64,000 bases of DNA from Pinus tabuliformis (lineage: Eukaryota > Streptophyta > Pinopsida > Pinales > Pinaceae): positions 631,005,269 through 631,069,268 of the forward strand of contig CM062816.1 in NCBI GenBank assembly GCA_031772625.1, in the 5' to 3' direction. Both the position numbers and the translations under genes were made by a program. This document shows positions 34,148-45,112 of the stretch, in pieces (within the stretch, counting starts at the first letter, position 1; each line of letters begins with the position of its first letter). The notes beneath the pieces are model-generated. The model worked only from the letters and a program-made list of their open reading frames with translations. It made no database searches and had not been told where the DNA came from.

Positions 34148-35776
34148 AATTTGTACATGTGGAGGGACTGCTTTACCTTTAATAGGCTGTTTTGGAGCTT
34201 TCTAGTTGTTGGCTTCAGGAACATCAAATTTTCTACTCCTTAATTTATACTGCTTGTGCACTTCGTAGATAGTTGTGTCATATCCTTCCCTGAAGTCAAA
34301 CGATTCTCCTGATTGAGTTTGAAATTGTTTGAGAATATGGGCCTCTTGATCATCTTGAGTTAGGAAAACTTCTCCTTCAATGTTAAGTCCGATTATATTT
34401 ATATAAGTGTATTCCAGTGGATCTTCTAAGCTAGAGGCTTCTACATAATTTTCCTGGAAATGAGGTCTAATGTTTTGATTTGGGCCAGTCTTTCCAGTGT
34501 TTGGGTTTTGATTTTTTCAGAAATTTGGATTTCTCATTGTATTGGATGGCTAACAATCCCAAGGAGATTTTCTTCTATTTTTTCCACTCTATCTCTTAGT
34601 TTTTTCATCTGTTTGATTATAGCATCCAGTTTCTGTTCAACACGTGAATCTTCTTCTTTTAGTGGTATCCTCCTTTCACACCTTTGGCTCGTTTAAACAT
34701 CAAGTTAGCTTCAACACTGAGAGCTATGCTTTGCATTTCTTCCAAAGTTCTAGGGGCTCTTTCCCTTATTTTAAAAGCCATATCTGAATCAAATCCATTT
34801 GGGAATTTGATTAGGGCCAAATCAGGTGGGGGTCTGAGGTTTTGAGGAATGGCATTGTAAACAGAATTGAACCTAGTGCAGTAATCTTACACAGTTTCTT
34901 GGGTGCCTCTCTTGAGGTTTTCATACTCGGATAAGATTTTTAGAGGATCTTTCTTTCTCTCCCAACAATTGAATAATTGTGTATAAAGGGTTTCTAGTCT
35001 ATCTATGTCGTTTTCTCTTAGAGCCCTAAACTAGGTTCTGACTTCCCCAGTTAGACATTGAACAAATATCCTCATTCTTAGATCATTAGAATCAATCTCA
35101 TATATTTCAAAGTAGTTAGTCATTTTTTGGTATGTTGCTGAGCTGTGTAGGTACCAGTACCATCAAATGGAGTGATTTTACTTCGGTAGTCTTGAGGCAT
35201 GGCAACTAAATTGGTTGGTAAAACCAAAGGGGTACACCTGTTTTCCATAGCTGCGGGTAATGATGGAACAACAACTGAGGTAGGAGTAACAATGGGGATT
35301 TGAGTTGTGGATGGAGGGGTAGAAGGAGGGGTCTATGGTGGAGTAGTTTGGGGTTGAGATGTATGAGGGAATGACGAAGAACTTGCAGAGGCAACAGTGA
35401 TTATAGAGGGAACAGGTGTTCCTTCATAAGTAGGCGCGGATTCTATTGAAGTTTGCATATTTTTGTCAATTGAGGAACTGGCAGCTTCAAACTGTAACTC
35501 TTCAATAAATACCAGATTCGGAACCAAGCGAACCAATTCAGAGTCAGAAAATGTTAAAAACAAAGAGGTCTCAAATTGTTCATCAAAGGGTTCTTCCTCA
35601 AGGTAAATCCACCTTACAGGGAAGGATATTGATCTGTAGATGGGACGAGAACTAGCAGTACTTTCTTGACTTTCCTGTCTCCTAAGAATTCTGGGAATCA
35701 GATTGGAGTTCTCAAACATAGGTGGTGGATTTCGAATAGGATTTGACCTAATGTAACGAGTTCTTTCTGAAGCCAA
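34148..35776 (-). pseudogene. Giant element gag (broken)
   Basis: The Met at 35776 starts an N-terminal part (MASERTRYIRSNPIRNPPPM) followed by a Pro/Thr/Ser-rich run (about 35345-35240). The Retrotrans_gag core spans about 35120-34720 (YFEIYEIDSNDLRMRIFVQC, LETLYTQLFNCWERKKDPLK, FPNGFDSDMAFKIRERAPRT), with a few stops and a frameshift. 34148-34700 contains a coiled region and no zinc knuckle that I could find. Confidence 0.75.
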
Positions 35777-36043
35777 ATTTCTTGGTTTTGATTTTCTAAA
35801 TGGATTTTAAGAACAAATTCTATGATCTCTTTAAGGTGCTTTAGATTTGAATTCAAACATTCCTAAATATTTTTTTGATTGAGGAAGTGGTTCATGTTCA
35901 ATTCATAAATTAGACCGGAGATAGACTGAAGCAGCATTCATCTACTTATGCACATGCAAAGCAAGAGCAGTTCTAAGGCTACCTGGCTAACTTTAGGCTC
36001 TGTCTATAGTTTAGAAAATGAATAGTAATAACAACAAGATTTT

Positions 36044-36062
36044 GTCCCCAGTGGAGTCGCCA
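36044..36062 (-). promoter_or_regulatory. Primer binding site of the giant element
   Basis: The minus strand reads TGGCGACTCCACTGGGGAC three bases inside the 5' LTR. It resembles the tRNA-Arg-type primer site of Tat/Ogre-like plant gypsy elements, from memory. 35777-36043 is the non-coding leader. Confidence 0.65.
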
Positions 36063-36885
36063 CTATGTTATCACTAAGATTTTCCTAGAAGTTGTAAGAA
36101 GAGGAAAGGGGTCCAAGGTAACCACAAACCCAGTTATAGATACAGAATCTAGCCAATATGTATCCAAAGAGGGTTCTCTCTTTAAGGTTTAGCTTTCCTT
36201 TGGAAAGCTTTTAGGCTAGTTATGAAAGCTTTGGGATTTTGGTTGTATTTGGTGGTGAAATTCAATAGCAGAGGGGTACAACTGAGTATTTTAGGCCATT
36301 GGGCTAATGGAGCCAACAGAAAATGGCTTAACTTGATTTGGTTTCTTGGTAAATGATCATTTCATAGGGAAATATAGCTAAAACAAGGAGCAAATGATAA
36401 CTTGATAGGATGTGATGGGCTCAAAGGGGTAGAAAGGAAATTAAGAATCCTTCCTCGTGTTTTGAGAAGAGGGAATTTGGATGATCATCACTAAACAGAA
36501 ATTAAGAATTCTTTAATAAATGATTAAAAAGAGTAAACTAGGAAATAGAAGCAATTAAGAATTCACTCCTTATGCTAGTTTAGAAGAAACAATCACGAAT
36601 AAAAGCAATTGAAAACAGATTGCACTTAATCACTTTCTGAATCAAGCCTTTTCGTTTTAGTATTCAGACATGAAACATAATTGAAATATTTAATCAAAAG
36701 AACAATAACACATGAGTTATAAAATACTTATTTGTCCAATGTAGTGCACATGAATCCTATGAAAAATCCTTTGTATTAATTCTTCATCCAGCCAGCCATG
36801 CAAGATTTGTCCAACAACACTTTATTCCAAAGTAATCAGTTTTACAGCAATGTCTAAGAATCTACCCTCGATACTTTGAATGAGG

Positions 36886-36900
36886 GAGTATTTATACAAA
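36886..36900 (-). promoter_or_regulatory. TATA box in the 5' giant LTR
   Basis: TATAAATACTC on the minus strand, matching the site at 23121-23136. It is the probable core promoter of the full-length RNA and lies downstream of the accessory frame. Confidence 0.55.
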
Positions 36901-37235
36901 AAATTTACAATAAAATATCTCATAACAAAGTGAGATATATTCTTAGATGGCTAACTATATGTTACATAAAAATAGAGACATATGGTCTCATAGGTAGCAG
37001 ATAGAGGCAAACTGATGGTTTGTTGTCCCTATTCTTCAGAGTGTGCTGGAGTCAGGTCCTATAATTTCGCATCCTGTTGTCTTTGATGTAATTCTGTGCT
37101 GACTTCTATGCTTTTCATCTTCTTACTGATACACTTTATCCTACTCTGATACTCTTTACCTGTTTGATCTTTGTTTATCCTCTTTACCATCATTAACTAT
37201 AGTAAAACGAAAACTTAACTTTTACCAAGGATAAA

Positions 37236-40200
37236 TTACAAAATTTCTAACATTTCTTCCCACCATTTTGGTTGTGGTATTCTGATTTTTTGATGTTTTC
37301 TGAGGGTTTCATCAGTTTCGGTGTACCAGAAAAAGGTAGGCTGAATTAGAAACAAGTGTTTTATTTCATGCTCGACATAGAACATGTTCTCTAGACTGTC
37401 ATAGAGAACACTGCATGTAGGCAGTGCCTTTGATGCTGATGCACTTGTTGATGAACTTGCTTGGTTGCCTGCATATTGATTCAATTTGTCCACATAATTT
37501 ATATGCCTCATTAATTTTTCATTAATAACTAAAGGACTAGGTAGCCCTTTGCTCTGCAAAATACCAAATTTCTCCATAAAAGCATTAATTTCTTCCTGCA
37601 TGGCATGGCATCTTCTTTCTAAGTTTTGCATCAAAGTCCTTTTAGTTAATACCCTTTTGAATTCTAGAATAGTCCTTGATCTATCTTCAATGCCTAGTTC
37701 TTCAAGCTAGTACTTATTCTTGTTATTCAAAAAATTTATAAGCCTGGTAACTTCCTCAGGCATCTTTCCTAATTCTGCTCTTGTCTCTTTGAATCTCTTC
37801 TCAGACTGCCTTTACCAAATCAATCTGCTCGAAAATTATTTGGATTGATGGCCAAACATCATTTATTGACTGAGTGATGTTGGTCCATAGAATCTTCTTA
37901 ATTTTTGTCAGGGGCTTGTCAAATTTGAGATATTTTTCTAATGATTTCACCTTGTTTTCTAATCCTTTAATTTCCCTTGTTTTCTCTGCAACATTTATCT
38001 TTGAGAGATCATACCTCTGTTCTAAGGTAACATATTGTTCTTTTACCTTTTCCAGCTCTGAAACTTGGAGTTTCATTTCTTCCATTGATTTTATTAGCTC
38101 TTCTGTACTTAGATTTGAAACCCCTACTCATGCTGCTCCTGTTCCTATACCTTCTTATGTGGTTGATCCTGTGACTACCTCAGTTGTGGTTGCTGGAATG
38201 TTTGGTGCCAGAGCTATTCCAAGCATTGAAGGGAGTGCAGTTCAGACTACTGGTATCACATTAATACGCTAAGAGGTCGACTCTCCCTACCTGTCCTTTA
38301 ATGATTTTTCTAGTTCTTGCTCAGTCTCATTTAGTCTTTCATTAAGTTTTAAGACTAAATCCATTAGTTATTCTTTAGACCTTTGCTTTATGATCTCAAC
38401 TGTCTGTGGATGTCTTGAAGGAGGCAACTTTAGATGCTTTCTTAAGGTAGCTATATCTTCATCTTTCTTTTTGATTAAGGGTTCTGTAGCCTTCACATCT
38501 TTCGGATCATGACCTAACCCAATGATCAATTATTCTAATGATTTTATTCTGTTGTCTTTGGCCTATGAGGAGGCTTTGTCCAACTGTAATTGAGCAGTTG
38601 TATTATTCAAAGAATTTTCCAGTTTTTGGGCCATCATAGCTTTACCTATTAATGTAGAATAAATCATCTCTCATGTTTATTTATGCAACTCAATTTGGTC
38701 CAAATGATGAATATCCTTTGCCATGACCTCAAAATTAGTTTTAAGATAGTCTACTGCTGATTGAGGCTGTTGTACTTTACGTTTGGAATAACTCATTATC
38801 ATTTTACCTTCCTTGATGTCATAGGCTGACATCAATATGTTTTGATTAGTGGGAGTCATTTTCAAATATTGGTTGTAAACCTAGAGCCTTAATGGATCAT
38901 TTCTAGATTTTATTTCTATAAAATTCTTCTTGATATCTAAAGTTTCTTTTCCTAGTGGATTGAAAGATGATACCTCTGCTCTTTGTTTTCTCTCCAGCTC
39001 CTGTCTCTATGATCTAGTAGATGTACCACCTACTGGGAAAGTTTGATGACTATCTACACCTTCTTTTCTTTGACTATCAGTAGTTTCTTCAAAAAATTCC
39101 TCCTCTTAAAGGGGATTTAGCCTATGCCTTTTAGCACTAGGCTTCTCTAAGGGTCCACTGGTAGGGGTAGTTACTTCCTTGTCTCTCTTTTTATTCCTTT
39201 CCTCATTCATAGGATTCTGCAAGATTGGAAGTTCTCCCACATTGCCTTGAGTGGGAGAAGTGTGCAGTTGGGCCTGTTCCTTGGAAGTTTCAGGTTGTTT
39301 TGACATTGTAGATTGTTCTGTGGCTTGAGTTCTGGTCTCTAGCCCCTTTCCCTTGGATGTTCTTGTGAATGGTGTGCTGATATCCTGTGAATTCTACTGA
39401 GAGGTTTCAGCTGTAGAGGCACTAATCCCTGACCTCTGAGAAGACTCAAATCATACCTGGCCAAAATAATCCAGGTCAAGTGTTTTCTCAAGATCCCTCA
39501 TAACATGTTCTATATTGACCTGTTCACTATCAGTTTCTACTAGGGTCCATTCGCTCCAATCATCCATATTGGAAAATTGTTCAATCTTTGGGATTCTATG
39601 GTGTATGTATGGTGATAGCCTATGCTTCATTCTTCAATCACAAATAAATCTATTAGGGTCATATGGCATCCACCCAAAACTCTTGTGTAATTTAAGGTGA
39701 TCTTCTAAAATTATCTATGCTTCTCTCCATGCTTCCCTAGTGTTGCAGAAAAAAGGGGCTAACTGATTTTGATTCTGAGTTCAGCTTTCTTTTTAGCATT
39801 ATAAAAATGGACCAAGTCTGAATTTATCATTTGTCTAAAATATTCCAATGCAAACAGTCTCACTGGAAAGTATTTTGGTAACTTGAAAGGGCAGAGCTCA
39901 CACCCATATATCCTGATTTCTGTATGGTTCTTGTATAGGTACCAATCACCTATTCTATATTGATTGGAGAGCTATAGGATCCTTTTAATGTCACCATTGA
40001 TTGTGGGAGGGGAAATCCCTGTCAATAAGGTAGTTGCTGGATGAAAAAACTGATCAATGAACTCATTATAGGAGTAAGGGAATCTAATGATGCAAGGAAG
40101 ATGGGACTCCAAAAGATGACAGACCTTGGATTGCCTTCGGTATCAAGTTTCATGATAGGGAAAGGGAAGTTTTCTAACTGATAATACAGCATGAGATGAT

Positions 40201-40920
40201 ATATGAAGGTGGTATACTTGAAAACTCCTTCATTTTCCAGTCTCAAGAACTGGTCATGAATCTTATTAGAAATATAGGAGCATAATCATATTTAATGGCA
40301 GGGGGTTGTCCAGGAGTAAAAATTGACAACAACATTAAGGTTATCTCATCAAAAAAATTACTAGTGTTGAATCCCATGATTAAAGATATCATATAAAAAA
40401 TAAGTCTTCCCATGTCTGTGAATAAAGTTTGCAAATAAGGAGGTGGGCCCCTACGCTAATGTTTCTATAACATGAAAGTCTGACAGATGCAATTCAGTCT
40501 TGATTGGGATAATTGAGTTGATTTCTCAAGTAAATATCCAATGGAAATGGGAGTGAGAGCTTGACTGGGGTGAAATTGCAACATTTCATTGATGGATTTA
40601 GCAGTTATTGGGAAGAGGACTGTTTAGCTTGGGGACATAATTGCTTTGTGGTTAGGGTAATAACTGGCTTGCCATTGATAACTTATAACAGCGAAAACAT
40701 GGACTGAGGGTAGAAAATATATGGGAAGGATAGATTCCCATAATCCTAGAATGTTAGAGCCATTCAGGTAGTTATCTCTACTTTGGCAAAATACTTTGAG
40801 GTGATTTTTATGAGTGCCTAGGTATTTTCTCCGGAAGTCTTTATCCACAAGAGGAAGATAGCTTAAATGTTTATGAGGAGCATTCATAGGTGCAACATTC
40901 AAAGCCACATGGGTTTCCAT
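37236..40920 (-). pseudogene. LTR-encoded accessory ORF, 5' LTR copy (broken)
   Basis: Same layout as 23471-27155: start METHVALNVAPMNAPHKHL, FCQSRDNYLNGSNILGLWES, NEGVFKYTTFIYHLMLYYQ, linker with SKEQAQLHTSPTQGNVGELP, coiled coil (LQVSELEKVKEQYVTLEQRY, about 38080-37900), and the same final residues PKWWEEMLEIL at 37236. Its stops and frameshifts fall at different places from those of the other copy (for example Gln is kept at the site of TAG 25506). Both copies were therefore probably open when the element inserted. Confidence 0.7.
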
Positions 40921-43439
40921 TTCTGGTTCTTGTGATTGAGAAAAGGAATTTTAGGTTTTCTTTGAAAAATTTTCAAAATAGAGGGTTTGGGAACTTATAT
41001 GATGAAAACAAACACTGAATTGTAACGAATTTGTGTCTTTTTCTGTTAAATTACAGTGAAAATGAGAACTTGCAGGGTTTTGTTGGGGATTTGGAGAAAT
41101 ACCTGCGTTCGGGATATGATCTGTGAAATTGAGGTACTAGTTCTGGCTAACATGCTCTGTGCTGCATCGACTATAAGTTTTGAGTAGGTTGACGGCTGAA
41201 AACATCGAACTTAGTGACCTATATGTTCTTTGCATGGGAGCACAGGTTTACAGTACGAACTAGTGAAAATGAAATTATTTGTTTTATTTACAAAGTCAAG
41301 GTTGCCGGGGGTTTTTGGATTTTGGGCGGATGATGTCAGCAGCAAGTGATATGACATTTTGTCATATGTGGGAAGGTGGTAAGCAGTTTCACATTGCACC
41401 ACTTTTGGGCATGGGCAGTAATAAGCGGGAGCCAACGATTCCACATATTTTACGACGCATGGTGGAGGTGCTGAGTAAAAACTGCTTTGTGATCGCACGC
41501 TAATGCGTAGTCACAAAGGGTTGAGTGTTATCCATAATAGTTGTCAGAACCTGAGGACCTGATCGGATGGTTGATGGGAGGCGTGATATGATGTGGTTTA
41601 ACAAAGGCGGGCCCAACATAATTATGGGTTAATTTAATTATATCGGGAGTGGTGTGATAGGTCGGGGAGGTTCTTAATTAACCATGAGGGTTAATTAATC
41701 CCATATTAATGTGGCAGGGGATTAAGGGCTGTTAATTAGTTACTGTTTACCTAATTAATTTCGTTTAATGATGTATTATGGTTATAACTAACCAAGGGGG
41801 GGATATATATAAATTCGGGGTTTTTTATATGTTTAAAGAATACAGGTGGGGATAAACGTTGGACGGGAATTATGTAATATAAGTTAAAAATTAATATGGT
41901 AATGCAATGAAAAAGGCACCAAGTATAAAAACATTTTATGAGTGTATTTAACTTAGGCTTAAGTGAAAAAAGGGTTTTTATGGAATATTATGTAATTTTC
42001 GTAAGTAAAATAGGATTTTTCTTAGGAAAAGACTTATGAAGGTGAATAATGATTTATAGATGGTTTTAAGTACTTAGGTTTTTAAATTATTGGGCCAACG
42101 GTCCAGTCCCTTCAGAAGTCAGATAAATGCTCTTAGCCCCTCCAATATAGCAAATCCCTTAGTACTTAGGGGAAATTAGTGAATAATTAGGGAAAATGAG
42201 AAGGAGAGCTAATTATTTTGACTTTCCTTTGCTTGAGATGCTTTCAATGTACAATATGCCTTGACCTTGTGATGAAAGTGAAAGATTAATACATCTAGAG
42301 ACATTATTCATCACATGTGATTCTGCAACATCAACTACCTACCCTACCTACTTTAACCTAGCATTTTTTCTTCTTTATTAGGGTGCACTTAGACTAGCAA
42401 ACCCTTATCAAATCTTCTTTTTCTTTTACATGGAAAAGCCTATCTAAGTCTGCACTTATTACATCCAAGGGCCCATATTAAACTGTTGAGCTCCTTTTAT
42501 TTACTCTACCTATCTACTTATCTGCCAAGATTACATTGTTTGGTGAGATATTTATTCTCTATTTCTACAACATGAAACTGAAAAATGAATTAGTCAAGTT
42601 TAAACTGTTTGACTATTCATGAATTGTGGCATAAATGACAAGTTGCACATAATTGTTTATTACATAAAGTGAAAAGGTAGTGGCATTTAGACTTACACAC
42701 TTTCCTGGTCTATCTTTTGTTCGGGGTTCATTTTCTTTCATTTTTTGACCATGTTTTATTCTTTTAGCCTTTGATTTTTCTTTTAGGGTATACCCTCTTT
42801 ACATTTTTTAAATTTTTTGATTTTTTGAAAATATGGAAAACCTTTGCAACAAGAAAAGGTATGAACATATTACATGGCTTATCAATTCAATCATGACATA
42901 TGACAGCTATTCGTATAGGGGCCTAACACATACACATGAACAAGTACACTTCAAATTATAGGGCATTCTGGTGGGGTTCCACCTTATTAGTTTACGATTT
43001 AGTCATTGTTTCACACTTCAGAGATGTGTGTTCATGTATCCTAAATTAGGCCTTGTGGGGTCCACTTTACTATATTTTTTGAATTCTCGTGCAGTTTGCA
43101 ATTATATTTTAGCCCCTTTTCCCAACTTTTTCCTTGGTTTTTGGAACTTCCTTTTCAAGTCACTTCTCCCAGGTTGATTCATGTCTCTATGCCTCTATCA
43201 CGTGCATCCGAATGTGGTTTCTAGTAGCTTGCTTTTATTCATGCAGACATCAAAGATATTTGATTTTTGTGCATAAGAAGTGTGATGTTTGATTTCATAA
43301 AAAGCTTCCCTTTTGGGGGATTCCTTAGTCATTTTAAGGACATACTTCTCTTTCATTCCTACGTATCTTCTTTGAACTCTATTATATATTCTTACAAAAT
43401 CTTGACTATTGGCTTCCCTTAAATAAAATTTCATTGTTA

Positions 43440-44245
43440 CTCTCCCACTTTGCAACTACTCTGTTTTGGCATTGGATGATAAAAAGTAGTGTTCTAATGC
43501 ATATAATCAATATTAATATATGCAGGCCTAGGTGTAGAAGGAAGGCCAACATACCTAGAGTTAAGTATCCAAGTGTTAATGCAACAATGGTGGTTACATG
43601 TGTTTTTCCATGTTCCAAGAGCTTTGCAAGACCTCAGTCTCATACATCTGCCTCAATCCTTTCGTCAATAATTATATTGCTATACTTATGTCACGGTGGA
43701 CAATTCTAGGGAATCACAGTCATGATCCAAGTAAGCTAGGCCTCAACCTGCTCCAAGTTCTATATTTAATCAGACCATCTAATTTAAATGTGGAATAGGT
43801 GGTTTATAGTCTGAAAAAAATCAGAAACCTTATAAGGAAGCATACATCATGGTTGCAAACTATGGCATGAATACAAATATTCATCTAATTTTCAAAGTAC
43901 TAACCACGTATAAATTCGTATAAGCTTCCCATGAGTAAGAAATCATAAATAAGCATTTTAGTTTATGGATATTTACAATAACAATTCAAATTAACAATAT
44001 TCCTATGTTTAATGCTTCTCAAAATATCCAACTCCCTCTCAAATATCTGAATGGATTCTAAATCACACTTCTCAATTTTATTTGCTGAAAATAAGCTATT
44101 ATTGTTCATCACCAGCTTCTACACAATTTGAAATCCCCTAGAATCAATGATGTCAATGCCATCAAGCATCTCTATCTTTTTTATAATATCCTCGAATGTG
44201 TATGGAAAATCACCATGGAATGTGACAAGCTACATTTTGAAAGAG
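43440..44245 (-). pseudogene. LRR receptor-like kinase (FEI-type) pseudogene, copy B
   Basis: Duplicate of 1140-1935, about 4-5% different. The same kinase blocks and the same splice-donor site after GYL are present, and downstream sequence to about 43200 also matches. It has the same main stop in the DFG region, so it was already a pseudogene before the duplication. Confidence 0.75.
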
Positions 44246-44364
44246 GTATTTTCATCTATCACAATATAATGTTTGGAAAATTGCCAGAGAAGTAAATGGT
44301 TTGTGAATATAATTCCTTAAAGCTTTCCTGGAACATAAAAAATGATCAAAGAGAACACTTTTGT

Positions 44365-44366
<2 letters not shown>

Positions 44367-44432
<66 letters not shown>

Positions 44433-44457
44433 TATGTATGTATGTATGTATGTATGT
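44367..44457. repeat. Compound microsatellite (TA)n(GA)n(TGTA)n
   Basis: Homologous to 2060-2140; here with a longer GA run and five clean ATGT units. Confidence 0.95.
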
Positions 44458-44603
44458 CATTTCAAGTTTGAAAAGCGAATAAGGCAGTTGTTCCATCTTT
44501 ATATATTCATTTTCCTCCTTGACTCCTTAGATAAAAATTAGATCCACAAACTCACAAGCAGAGTAGAAACAACCACTCACATTGTAATCATTTCGTCAAT
44601 CAA

Positions 44604-45063
44604 TATAGGTTTTAACCTCGTACAAAAATTACCTGCATACGAATTCTAAAACACATAAAATAAACAATTCTAGAGAATAACACATAAAACACATATACAA
44701 AGATATTTTCGCCTGGATCCCAAAACCGGGAGTACCAGCTTGATTTTTCATTATATTCCTTTCAATGTTATAATACATATTTATACATGCCAAAGCATCC
44801 AATACCATGGACCAAAAAACCATCACGTCCAATACCATGGATCGAAAACCATTGCATCCAAAAACATGTGCGAAAATCATGCACAAAACAATAGGTGGTG
44901 TCCGCCCATCCTAAAGTGGGGTTACGGGTATGCCTCAAACCCCATGTGACCACCCCACCCGCCAGCTACACAATAGGCGCAATGAAGGGGGGCTATGCCC
45001 CCCCTCTAACCCCCTAGTTAACTACATGGGCTAGTCATGGAAACAATATAACACAACCCAACA
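44604..45063 (-). repeat. Copia 3' LTR
   Basis: It starts with degenerate TATAGG and ends CCAACA. The next bases (minus strand AACAAGTGGGAGAA) form the polypurine tract. A G6/C6 hairpin is conserved with the other copies. Confidence 0.85.
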
Positions 45064-45112
45064 TTCTCCCACTTGTTTTTCACTTTCTATAGGGGGCCAA
45101 AAGAGAGCTTAG

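Larger units (their letters stand above)
22301..42928 (-). mobile_element. Giant Ty3/gypsy (Tat/Ogre-like) retrotransposon with 6.86-kb LTRs
   Basis: The element is 20,628 bp. LTRs at 22301-29166 and 36066-42928 begin TGTTATCAC and end CCTAACA, so TGTTA and TAACA form short terminal inverted repeats. Target duplication: CATAT (22296-22300) and CATAC (42929-42933), 4 of 5. Primer site, gag, protease, RNase H, RT, RNase H and integrase follow in order on the minus strand. Two thirds of the element is LTR, and each LTR carries the accessory frame. In the first 128 bp the LTRs differ at about 14 places (about 11%), so the insertion is old. All frames are broken. Confidence 0.9.
36066..42928 (-). 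repeat. 5' giant LTR
   Basis: Paired with 22301-29166. It contains the second copy of the accessory frame and a TATA box at 36886-36900, from which RNA would start near 36860 and run left through the primer site and gag-pol. 40921-42928 has no gene. Confidence 0.9.
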
